Shown: in pieces, positions 1 to 6,501 of the stretch
Numbering within the stretch: position 1 is the stretch's first letter
Layout: every line of letters begins with the position of its first letter
NCBI GenBank assembly: GCA_004297645.1
Contig: SCUG01000401.1
Location: 1-10,513 of the forward strand
Reading direction: 5' to 3'
DNA length: 10,513 nt
DNA from: Saprospiraceae bacterium
GTDB taxonomy: Bacteria; Bacteroidota; Bacteroidia; Chitinophagales; Saprospiraceae
Translations under genes and position numbers: made by a program
Notes under the pieces: generated by a model
Told to the model about the DNA's origin: nothing
Seen by the model: only the letters and a program-made list of their open reading frames with translations
Databases searched by the model: none

Positions 1-8
1 TGACTGCC

Positions 9-49
9 AGTTTTTGAATGTCGGTATTTTCTACCGACATCCAAAAACT
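9..49. repeat. 41-nt imperfect palindrome (hairpin)
   Basis: Two 18-nt arms (9-26 and 32-49) are reverse complements with one mismatch (A17 against C41), around a 5-nt loop TTTTC. The core is ATGTCGGTA/TACCGACAT and the base is AGTTTTTG/CAAAAACT. No T-tract follows the stem on either strand, so it is not a canonical intrinsic terminator. It could mark the 3' end of a gene left of the window or be a dispersed palindromic repeat. The dyad is certain; its function is unknown. Confidence 0.6.
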
Positions 50-133
50 AAAACCCTCGCTAACCCGGCACTTTTGTTTGTTGATAACCGGGGTTGCTCA
101 AATGGCTAAAGTCGAGGTTATAAATGAAATTCT

Positions 134-1915
134 ATGGCCCAACACAAATACAACTACGGCATCATTGGCAATTGTACTTACCTCGCTCTGATTGATACTA
201 AAGCCATGGTCAGGTGGCTCTGCTGGCCACGGTTCGATAGCCCCTCCATTTTCGGCTCCCTGCTGGACGATGAGAAAGGAGGGCATTTTTCGATAGAGCC
301 GGAATGGGACACTTACACGACCTCTCAAAATTATATCCTGAATACAAATGTGCTGGAAACTACTTTTACCTGTGAGGACGGAAAGTTTAAGGTGACCGAC
401 TTTGCGCCGCGTTTCAAACACAACGAGCGGTTTTTTAAGCCCATCATGCTGGTACGTAAAATCGAACCCATCGAAGGCCGGCCAAGAGTCAGGATTTGCT
501 GCAAGCCCATGGGAAATTATGGCGAAATAGAACCCACCTTAGTTTATGGCAGCAACCATATCCGGTACGAAGGGCTGGAAACACAATTGCGCCTGACGAC
601 CAATATATCGCTGAGCTACGTTTCCAAAGAGCAGGCTTTTGTGCTGAACGGTGTCAAATACTTAGTGCTCACTTGGGGGGTACCCCTTCAAGGCCCGCTC
701 GATTCCACCGCCGAATCGTTTCTCGAACGCACCGTGCTCTATTGGCAACAATGGGTGCGAAACACCGCAGTCGAAAATTTTCAGCAAGAAGCAGTTATTC
801 GCTCTGCGCTTGCTCTTAAGCTGCACACTTATCAAGACACGGGAGCCATCATAGCGGCCGCCACTACCAGCCTTACTGAATACCCCGGCAGTACGCGAAA
901 TTGGGATTTCAGGTATTGCTGGCTACGCAATGCCTATTATACCAATAAGGCGCTGCACGACTTGGGCCATTTCGGCATTTTGCAGGATTACGCAAACTTC
1001 ATAGAAAATATAGTGCTCGGTGGCGACCGGCGGCTGCGGCCCCTTTACTCCATTGGCCTCGATAAGGAACCGGTCGAAAAGATTTTGCCACTGAAAGGAT
1101 ACATGGGTGAAAGGCCGGTGCGCATTGGCAATGAAGCCTATCAGCAACAGCAGAATTACGTCTATGGCCAGGTGCTCATCACGTTGCTCCCTTTCTTTAC
1201 GGATGAAAGGCTCAAAGGTATTGACCAAGCTACGCTTATCAACAATGTGAACCATTGCCTGGAAATGATTGATGCTACGATGGAGGAGCCAGATAGTGGC
1301 ATATGGGAGTTCAGGAATATTATCCAACGGAATTGCTACACAGCGCTATTTCACTGGGCAGGCAGCCAGGCCGCCCGAAAAATCGGGCGCAAAATCGGCG
1401 ACAACAAGATGGCTCGGTACGCAGGCAAGCTCATCAATAGAGCAGCAGCAATCATCGAGGAATGTTACGACCAACAGAAAGGCGTTTACACGCAAGCCGT
1501 AGGCTCCGAAAACATGGATGCCAGTCTTCTTCAACTCATCAACATGCGGTACCTTAGCCCCAATAGCCCCAAAGCCCGCCGGCACCTGAAAGCGCTCGCC
1601 GAAAAGCTAAAGGCTAAAGATGGCCTTTTTTACCGGTACCACCACGAAGATGACTTTGGCTTGCCGCATTCAACCTACCTTCTCTGTGGCTTTTGGTACG
1701 CTGAGTGCCTGGCCCGAATGAACCGGATAGATGAGGCCATTGAGAATTTTGACAGTCTGCTCCAGTTTTCCAATCACCTGGGTCTGTTAAGCCAGGATGT
1801 GGACGAAAAAACGGGTAGCCAGTATGGCAATTTCCCACAGACTTTCAGTCATGTAGGGCTGATAAATGCAGCTTTCACCATCGCCCGGAAATTGGACAAA
1901 CCCAGTTATCTCTAA
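134..1915 (+). CDS. GH15 family glucoamylase/trehalase-like protein, probably catalytically impaired
   Basis: This 593-residue cytoplasmic protein (no signal peptide) has the usual length and layout of bacterial GH15 proteins: an N-terminal beta-sandwich opening with YGIIGN and WLCWPRFDSP, then an (alpha/alpha)6 barrel. Visible family motifs are RNWDFRYCWLRN (255-266), GYMGERPVRIGN, GIWEFRN (general acid E392) and the C-terminal GNFPQTFSHVGLINAA. Active GH15 enzymes release glucose from alpha-glucans or trehalose using two glutamates. Here the expected base in the GLLSE(E/D)VD motif is Q554. The -1 subsite Asp of WLRD is N266, the Asp of QNDVYG is Y342, and the His before CYT is N400. The fold looks intact, with no frameshift, so a regulatory or binding role is possible. 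The ATG at 134 is the first suitable start; nearby upstream ATGs at 102 and 124 are out of frame. aroK follows after 18 bp, so co-transcription is likely. Family assignment is firm; loss of activity is inferred from remembered consensus. Confidence 0.92.
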   Translation: MAQHKYNYGIIGNCTYLALIDTKAMVRWLCWPRFDSPSIFGSLLDDEKGGHFSIEPEWDTYTTSQNYILNTNVLETTFTCEDGKFKVTDFAPRFKHNERFFKPIMLVRKIEPIEGRPRVRICCKPMGNYGEIEPTLVYGSNHIRYEGLETQLRLTTNISLSYVSKEQAFVLNGVKYLVLTWGVPLQGPLDSTAESFLERTVLYWQQWVRNTAVENFQQEAVIRSALALKLHTYQDTGAIIAAATTSLTEYPGSTRNWDFRYCWLRNAYYTNKALHDLGHFGILQDYANFIENIVLGGDRRLRPLYSIGLDKEPVEKILPLKGYMGERPVRIGNEAYQQQQNYVYGQVLITLLPFFTDERLKGIDQATLINNVNHCLEMIDATMEEPDSGIWEFRNIIQRNCYTALFHWAGSQAARKIGRKIGDNKMARYAGKLINRAAAIIEECYDQQKGVYTQAVGSENMDASLLQLINMRYLSPNSPKARRHLKALAEKLKAKDGLFYRYHHEDDFGLPHSTYLLCGFWYAECLARMNRIDEAIENFDSLLQFSNHLGLLSQDVDEKTGSQYGNFPQTFSHVGLINAAFTIARKLDKPSYL

Positions 1916-1933
1916 ATTCTACCCATCCGGCTT

Positions 1934-2458
1934 ATGGCCATCCGAATATATTTGCTGGGATTCATGGGAGCTGGAAAATCCTACGTTGGCCGCGACCTCG
2001 CCAGCCGCCTGCATCTCAATTTCTTGGATTTGGACTCCTTAATCGAAAACTCGGAGGGTAAGCCCATCGCTGCTATTTTTTCTACCAAAGGCGAACCTTA
2101 CTTCCGCAAAAAAGAGGCTGAGTACCTGCGGCAAACAGTGCATTTGGACCGGGTCGTTATTGCCACCGGGGGTGGCACCCCCTGCTATTTCAACAACTTG
2201 GCATGGATGAATGAAAACGGTTTGACGCTGTTCCTCGATACCTGCGAGGAGGTTTTGCGCACAAGGTTGATGGTGAGCCGGAAACGTCCGTTGGTGGCTG
2301 GTAAATCAGTCGCTGAACTCACCCGATTTGTCCACGAAAAACTTGAAGCAAGAAGGCCTTTTTACGAAGGTGCCCAAATCGGCTACGAGACGCTATCTCC
2401 GGAACAGAATGTGGTGGCCGAATTGTACAGCTACTTCATACATTTTGTACGAGACTGA
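1934..2458 (+). CDS. aroK: Shikimate kinase
   Basis: Shikimate kinase phosphorylates the 3-hydroxyl of shikimate with ATP, the fifth step of the chorismate (aromatic amino acid) pathway, in the cytoplasm. The 174-residue length is typical. Visible motifs are the P-loop GFMGAGKS (9-16), the DLD pair (D32, D34) for Mg and shikimate binding, R58 in GEPYFRKKE, the shikimate-binding GGG at 79-81, the lid RPL at 118-120, and the ARRPFY segment (R140/R141) near the C-terminus. All expected key residues are present, so the enzyme should be active. It lies 18 bp behind the GH15 gene on the same strand and probably shares its transcript, although no metabolic link between them is evident. The aroK versus aroL naming cannot be settled from sequence; aroK is the usual name for a single-copy enzyme. 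Confidence 0.95.
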   Translation: MAIRIYLLGFMGAGKSYVGRDLASRLHLNFLDLDSLIENSEGKPIAAIFSTKGEPYFRKKEAEYLRQTVHLDRVVIATGGGTPCYFNNLAWMNENGLTLFLDTCEEVLRTRLMVSRKRPLVAGKSVAELTRFVHEKLEARRPFYEGAQIGYETLSPEQNVVAELYSYFIHFVRD

Positions 2459-2524
2459 TTCAATTCCCGGGAAAAAATTTCAATGGTTTAGCAACGTACG
2501 CAAAATAAGAGGTGTGTTTTTTTA

Positions 2525-2653
2525 AGACTGTCTCACAAGTAGCTTTTTGACAGGATTGACAAGATGAACAGGATATAAACAACTGAAAATCAGGTGTGAA
2601 AAATCCTGTGAATCCTGTGAATCCTGTCTATTTTAGGCTTTTGAGACAGCCTC
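2525..2653. repeat. 129-bp inverted-repeat element built of 9-nt units
   Basis: The outer ends are near-inverted: AGACTGTCTCA (2525-2535) against TGAGACAGCCTC (2642-2653). Inside the left arm are three consecutive 9-nt units, GACAGGATT, GACAAGATG and AACAGGATA (2549-2575). The right arm has three matching units in the opposite sense, AATCCTGTG, AATCCTGTG and AATCCTGTC (2602-2628). The whole element can fold into one long, slippage-tolerant hairpin. The ends resemble terminal inverted repeats of some Bacteroidota IS elements, and similar AATCCTGT-phased repeats recur between genes of environmental bacteria; both statements are recollection. There is no coding capacity and no clear target duplication. 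Lying 66 bp after aroK, it may also end that transcript. Confidence 0.7.
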
Positions 2654-3033
2654 AAAAGAACACTTATTTCGAACACGTTCCTTAGGGATTTTTTTCTGCC
2701 GGACTTTCGTCACAGATTCCATCGCTTTCACGAGACTTTGGATAGCCATTTAGTTTGGAAGAATTGTGGCGAAAAGTCTTATTTGCCGGGATTTTCAGGA
2801 TTTTGCTCTTGAGGGCTTAACAATTTCAATCAGTATTTGATTTTCCATTTTGCCGTCACAGTTCTCTGTGATAACATTTGAAAAAAAATCGTGAAAGGAT
2901 TCATCTTGCCGCCGTATTCCGAAGGTTTTCCAATTCTTATAATCCCGTGAACGAATCCAAAATTGAAGAGCTTTATAGGTAATGATGCTGATAGCATTGG
3001 GATTCGTTGATTTCTCTCGCGCATTGTTTTTAT
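2654..3033. other. Gene-poor spacer
   Basis: No convincing gene was found in these 380 bp. A minus-strand open frame (2830-3024; an internal ATG would start at 2996) gives a peptide of about 55-64 residues that I do not recognise, containing GIIRIGKPSEYGGKMNP. It could be a decayed coding remnant or part of a dispersed repeat. The spacer is AT-rich with long T and A runs. No RNA gene or clear promoter was seen. Confidence 0.5.
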
Positions 3034-3075
3034 CTACTTTATTCCAACTTCTACTTTATTCCAATTTCTATTTTA
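3034..3075. repeat. 17-bp tandem repeat, about 2.5 copies
   Basis: CTACTTTATTCCAACTT (3034-3050) is followed directly by CTACTTTATTCCAATTT (3051-3067), a 16/17 match, and then by the partial copy CTATTTTA (3068-3075). It ends three bases before a GGAGG sequence (3078-3082) and lies 55-96 bp upstream of the chosen ATG of the next ORF. It may be a simple slippage product or may space promoter elements. It overlaps the non-coding 5' extension of that ORF, where translation looks unnatural. Confidence 0.8.
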
Positions 3076-3129
3076 ACGGAGGTAAAAGGCTTTGACAAAA
3101 CAAATTGTCAAACACAAAACCGATTTAAT

Positions 3130-3687
3130 ATGCGGCCATTTACCATAATAGCACCCATTGCGGGAGCTTCGCCTCAAGAGGTTGAACTGGCGTTGAACGC
3201 CGGTTTGAAGTTCCTGCTCAGTTTGCCGAAAAAGCGTAGAGTTTCCACCAGAATGGTTCTCTTCGCCAGCACTAAGCAGCCTGCATCTCAGTTGGTAAAA
3301 CTACAGTCGCATGGGTTGCGGGATTTGGTTCAAGTGGTCATTCAACCAGAAGAGGCAGAAGGGCAGGCGTCCTTCGCACTGCAAGGGGATTTATTGTTTT
3401 TGCCGTGGTTGCATAAACGTACCCGATGGATAAGAATGGCGTTGACGCATGGCCTGCCTATAGTCACGTTTGACAGCCCCACACGAAGCACCCTTTTGGA
3501 CGATTCCTGCGCTATGTTTGTTCCGGTGGAATCAAGAGAACAAAGTGCGGAGGCCTTTGCAGATATTTTCAGGATGCTCTTCTTCGACCCAGGAGCACAA
3601 CAAGCCCTTAAACGAGGGGCTTTGAGGCGATATAAACCCGAACCCGTGCAGAGCGGGGGAGGACTGATTTTGACATCAGCGGCATAA
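3130..3687 (+). CDS. Hypothetical protein resembling a glycosyltransferase C-terminal domain
   Basis: From the ATG at 3130 the product has 185 residues. The open frame reaches back to 3007, but that extension covers the tandem repeat, so the later ATG is preferred. Residues about 87-170 (GDLLFLPW, then ALTHGLPIVTFDSPTRSTLLDD, then FFDPGAQQALKRGA) resemble the nucleotide-sugar-binding half of GT-B (GT4-like) glycosyltransferases. In that half, a G-x-P turn is followed by a short stretch and a terminal helix. The two glutamates of the usual E-x7-E motif are not seen (R102/M103 and L122/L123 fall about there), and at 185 residues the protein lacks a full acceptor domain. It may be a fragment, a degenerate relative or an unrelated Rossmann-like protein. 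No signal peptide or membrane segment was seen. The gene stands alone. Confidence 0.5.
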   Translation: MRPFTIIAPIAGASPQEVELALNAGLKFLLSLPKKRRVSTRMVLFASTKQPASQLVKLQSHGLRDLVQVVIQPEEAEGQASFALQGDLLFLPWLHKRTRWIRMALTHGLPIVTFDSPTRSTLLDDSCAMFVPVESREQSAEAFADIFRMLFFDPGAQQALKRGALRRYKPEPVQSGGGLILTSAA

Positions 3688-4074
3688 CCCGGAAGTTGTT
3701 CGTTGCGAGTTTAAGGCATCAGGAGCGGTTGTTCCCCCATTCCCCCTGGCATCGGAATCCCCCTTTTTGGTGTCTGACGACTTGCGAAAGATGGCTTTAG
3801 GCTTACAACTTACAACTTTCTTTTTTATAAAATGGCCCAGAATGAGGGCCATGATTTAGCAATAATCAGTCACCTTATTGATGGAGTACAGTGGCGTAAA
3901 TAAAGTACCGGTTATACAAGTTAAAACTAAACTTCCTGACTAAGTCCGGTAAAAAAATTGGACTCAATGCAAAGCGCCGTGAATTAGACTCGACGAAATT
4001 GAATTCCCGCAATTTCCCAATGCCGGTTCCCTCTCGAAGGGATAAGAATTACCTTAAGCCTTTTTTCATTTTTT
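3688..4074. other. Intergenic region, no recognised gene
   Basis: No coding sequence is supported in these 387 bp. They contain three C5 runs (3734-3738, 3742-3746, 3759-3763), which are G5 on the minus strand; a 7-bp perfect hairpin (3832-3852); and short dyads such as AAATTG/CAATTT (3996-4001, 4010-4015) and AGTCC/GGACT near 3944-3965. A + strand terminator follows at 4075. An unannotated small RNA ending there is possible, but I cannot match it to tmRNA, RNase P RNA, SRP RNA or a known riboswitch. Confidence 0.45.
3832..3852 (-). terminator. Candidate terminator hairpin, minus strand
   Basis: ATGGCCC (3832-3838) and GGGCCAT (3846-3852) are perfect reverse complements around a 7-nt loop. 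Read on the minus strand, the stem runs into TTTATAAAAAAG, a weak U-tract. It could end the folP operon transcript about 250 nt after the last stop codon. The stem is clear; the assignment is tentative. Confidence 0.3.
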
Positions 4075-4104
4075 AAGCAAGGTGCCCCGGCATCTTGCTT
4101 TTTT
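4075..4104 (+). terminator. Intrinsic terminator, + orientation
   Basis: AAGCAAGGTGC (4075-4085) pairs with GCATCTTGCTT (4090-4100), giving 11 pairs with one G-U, a CCCG loop and a T-run at 4099-4104. The T-run is on the + strand, yet the nearest + strand gene ends at 3687. Read on the minus strand, the same stem starts right at the stop codon of the convergent membrane-protein gene but is followed by A-rich sequence. Confidence 0.65.
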
Positions 4105-5563
4105 AGTTTTGGGCCAATGAAAGCTCACGAATGGTCCAGGACGTGTTCTTCCATTTTTCGTCGAGGGTGAGTTGGTCGAGGTACTGTTTTGCCTCTGACC
4201 TCGAATTGCAAATCAGGCCAGTGTAAACGATGTAACCTGTAGCGTTGGTGAATAAAGAAAGCGGTATTGCCGTGGCTTCGAGGCCTTTAGCTTGCAGCCG
4301 CAGCAATGCGGCCTCAGCCTCCGGTTTGCCGGGATAGTGGCCTTCTTGCACCACGAACTTCTTTCCGTCAAAATTCAAAAAACGCTCACAAGGGTAGTGT
4401 AGGGTTTTTTCATTCTCCCGGCTGACGAGCACCTCACAGGGCATATCTACCGGTTGCATTTGCAAAGGGCCGGGACTATTGTCTTTTTCCATGAGCCAAT
4501 AATTTTCGTTTGCATTTTTTCTGATGGGAGTAGATGCGCTGTCGCCGAGGTAATCCTCCTGCTCCATTACATTATTTGACTGCGATTTTGCAAGGTTGTT
4601 GCGATACTCGCTTTTATCAACCCTTTGAAATGCGACACTGTGCATCTCCTTCCAAAACACAATGCCCAGCAGGATGGCACACATGCCTGTGATGGCCATT
4701 TGGTGGTAAAACCGGCGGCGGTAACGCAGTAGAGAGGCGTCTTTTTTAAAGGCCTTCGGCAAATGGAGACCGAGGTGCTTCCACCAGGGAGCGAAGCCAC
4801 GACCTGTTGCAGGTTGGGGCAGGCTGGGCTTGTCCTCGAATTCTACGGACGCGCGTTTTTCCACAAAAATATCCTGCCGGGCTGGAGTAATAAGGATTTT
4901 CGGGTCCAGGTTCCTGTCCACCACCAGCAGGCCGAACCCGTTGTAAACGCACTGGTTCTTTAGCTCTTGAAAATATTTGTCGTTGGGGTCTTCAAACACA
5001 TCGTAGGCTAAGGCAATCCATTGTTCGGCAGCATGGTATTTCTTAAACTGCTCAATGGCATAGATATACCGGTAGCGGCGAAACTGCCGGGCTACGACGT
5101 AAAATAGGCAGGATGCCACCAGCATGGAAAGCACGACCAACCCAATTCTGGAAAGGATGGTTCTTTCATCCAGTGTATGAAAATGATAGGAGTAGTTGAG
5201 GGCAAAAACGAAAAACGTGAATATGCTTGAAACAGCCAACCCGTCCCAAAGAAGAATTTTCTTTTGTGGCCTGTATATTACCTCGTCTTTGGAGTCTTTT
5301 CCCGTGGCTTCAAATGTGGCGATGAACTTCCTGCCGTCAGTTTTTTTAAAGGAATAATACCCATCGGCGATGATGCCACCGGCAGCCTCCAAGTCGTATT
5401 TGGCGACAACGGGCTGGTCTTCGGTGCGCAGCCTGTATTTATAATGGTGCCGGAAAAACCGTAGGGTAATTTTCTTGACAATATTCTCGGTGATAGGTTC
5501 CAATAGGAATATTTTGGTGGCTAAGTTCACGTTTTGCAGCAAGCTTTCAAGGATTAATACCAA
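4103..5563 (-). CDS. Three-TM membrane protein with SPOR-like C-terminus
   Basis: This protein is not assigned to a named family. Numbered from the TTG at 5563 (486 residues), there is an N-terminal soluble segment, TM1 (about 104-124), TM2 (about 138-158), a cytoplasmic-looking segment (160-285) rich in basic residues, TM3 (about 288-304), a hydrophilic linker, and a C-terminal region (about 398-467). The C-terminal region reads FVVQEGHY, then a helix EAEAALLRLQAKGLEA, then GYIVYTG and a second helix, as in SPOR domains that bind denuded peptidoglycan glycan strands. Segment 55-95 (IIADGYYSF, then FIATFEATGKD) faintly resembles the D...E-x-K core of PD-(D/E)XK nucleases with T in place of K. 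There is no ATG near the N-terminus. Candidate starts are TTG 5563, directly after the folP stop, or GTG 5530. It is the second gene of the folP operon, probably reached by termination-reinitiation. The gene is real; its function is unknown. Confidence 0.8.
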   Translation of the reverse strand: MVLILESLLQNVNLATKIFLLEPITENIVKKITLRFFRHHYKYRLRTEDQPVVAKYDLEAAGGIIADGYYSFKKTDGRKFIATFEATGKDSKDEVIYRPQKKILLWDGLAVSSIFTFFVFALNYSYHFHTLDERTILSRIGLVVLSMLVASCLFYVVARQFRRYRYIYAIEQFKKYHAAEQWIALAYDVFEDPNDKYFQELKNQCVYNGFGLLVVDRNLDPKILITPARQDIFVEKRASVEFEDKPSLPQPATGRGFAPWWKHLGLHLPKAFKKDASLLRYRRRFYHQMAITGMCAILLGIVFWKEMHSVAFQRVDKSEYRNNLAKSQSNNVMEQEDYLGDSASTPIRKNANENYWLMEKDNSPGPLQMQPVDMPCEVLVSRENEKTLHYPCERFLNFDGKKFVVQEGHYPGKPEAEAALLRLQAKGLEATAIPLSLFTNATGYIVYTGLICNSRSEAKQYLDQLTLDEKWKNTSWTIRELSLAQN

Positions 5564-6418
5564 TTATTGTGATTTTGCTGCCGCAACGGTTTCTTGCCAA
5601 AGTTTAATCACTTCCCGTGCTTCCCGCACATCGTGTGCCCTCAGAATTTTCGCCCCATGTTGTAAGGCCACCATGTGAAGGGCCGTAGTCCCATTGAGGG
5701 CATTTTCCGGCGGCACTTCCAGTACTTTGCAAATCATGGACTTTCGGGAAATGCCTGCCAGCACTGGGCATTCGAGCATCCCAAAAGTGTGCATCATCGT
5801 CAACAGCCGGTAGTTGTGCGCCACCGTTTTCCCAAAACCGAAACCGGGGTCGAGGATAATGTCGCTCACCCCGAGCGCTCGCAACTTTCCAGTTTCCCGG
5901 ATGAAAAAATCGAGCACTTCCTGGACCACGTCCTCATAAACTGGCTCCTTTTGCATGGTATCGGGCGTGCCTTGCATGTGCATCAACACATAGGGTACGC
6001 CCAGCCTGGCGACAGTGGGGTACATCTGTTCGTCGAGGCTTCCGGCGCTGATGTCGTTGATGAGGCAGGCCCCGGCGGCTATACTCTCAGCAGCCACGCC
6101 AGCCCGCAAAGTGTCAATAGAAATCAGGGCTTCCGGGAAGCGGTGGTGCAGCGATTCAATAGCAGTCAGCACCCGCTTGCGCTCCTCGTCTTCGTCCACG
6201 ATGGCAGCACCGGGCCGGCTCGACATGCCGCCCACATCAATGAAAGTGGCTCCCTCATCTACCATTTTCCCGGCTTGACGGAGCCATTCGTCCTGCGAAG
6301 TGTACCTGCTGCCATCGTAAAACGAGTCTGGCGTTATGTTGAGGATACCCATCACCAAAGGCTCTGCGATGCTTACCAAACGGCCACCGCAGTTAAGTGT
6401 TTTTTTTTCGTAAATCAT
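5564..6418 (-). CDS. folP: Dihydropteroate synthase
   Basis: This enzyme condenses p-aminobenzoate with 6-hydroxymethyl-7,8-dihydropterin diphosphate to give dihydropteroate in folate synthesis, and it is the sulfonamide target. The 284 residues form a TIM barrel with all expected motifs in order: GILNITPDSFYDG (24-36), DVGGMSSRPGA with the S-S-R-P loop (61-71), SIDT (100-103), INDISAG (120-126), LMHMQGTP, ILDPGFGFGKT (188-198), GISRKSM (222-228) and RAHDV (260-264). The flexible loop 1 (NITPDSF) and loop 2 (SSRPG) that close over the substrate are intact, and there is no obvious insertion of the sulfonamide-resistance type. It starts at an ATG (6418) in a short divergent region shared with the DinB gene and is the first gene of a two-gene minus-strand operon. 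Confidence 0.96.
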   Translation of the reverse strand: MIYEKKTLNCGGRLVSIAEPLVMGILNITPDSFYDGSRYTSQDEWLRQAGKMVDEGATFIDVGGMSSRPGAAIVDEDEERKRVLTAIESLHHRFPEALISIDTLRAGVAAESIAAGACLINDISAGSLDEQMYPTVARLGVPYVLMHMQGTPDTMQKEPVYEDVVQEVLDFFIRETGKLRALGVSDIILDPGFGFGKTVAHNYRLLTMMHTFGMLECPVLAGISRKSMICKVLEVPPENALNGTTALHMVALQHGAKILRAHDVREAREVIKLWQETVAAAKSQ

Positions 6419-6437
6419 TGTTTGTAAATTGGGCGAT

Positions 6438-6474
6438 GAAGGTACGAAACCACGCTATTTGTTACCTTCGTAAC
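6438..6474. promoter_or_regulatory. Divergent folP/DinB intergenic region with dyad symmetry
   Basis: The 83-bp gap between the two divergent starts must hold both promoters. It contains GTTACCTTCGTAAC (6461-6474), a perfect 5-bp dyad around CTTC. GAAGGTA (6438-6444) is an inverted copy of TACCTTC (6463-6469). Either could be an operator. I could not fit a clean Bacteroidota TTTG/TAnnTTTG promoter in either direction; TACCTTCG (6463-6470) is the nearest -7 match on the + strand but lacks a spaced -33 TTTG. Confidence 0.3.
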
Positions 6475-6501
6475 TTAAGCTAAAAAAAAATCCAATTGGG
6501 A

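Noticed and set aside
2602..2628. Three tandem 9-nt repeats as a CRISPR-like array
   Set aside because: The units abut without spacers, are far too short, and mirror inverted units in the other arm, so they form an inverted-repeat element.
2830..3024. Minus-strand open frame of 64 codons as a gene
   Set aside because: It is short, has no recognised domain and no operon context, and lies in a repeat-rich spacer; kept only as a possible remnant.
3092..3148. TTG-initiated 18-codon leader peptide after GGAGGT
   Set aside because: It is a rare start codon with no conserved peptide pattern, and Shine-Dalgarno use is weak in this lineage; coincidence is more likely.
4021..4045. tRNA-like T-arm (GGTTCCCTCTCGAAGGG)
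   Set aside because: No matching acceptor, D-arm or anticodon arm could be placed around it.
5675..6427. Long + strand open frame of 250 codons
   Set aside because: It lies wholly antisense to folP, has no domain signature, and is explained by the codon bias of folP.
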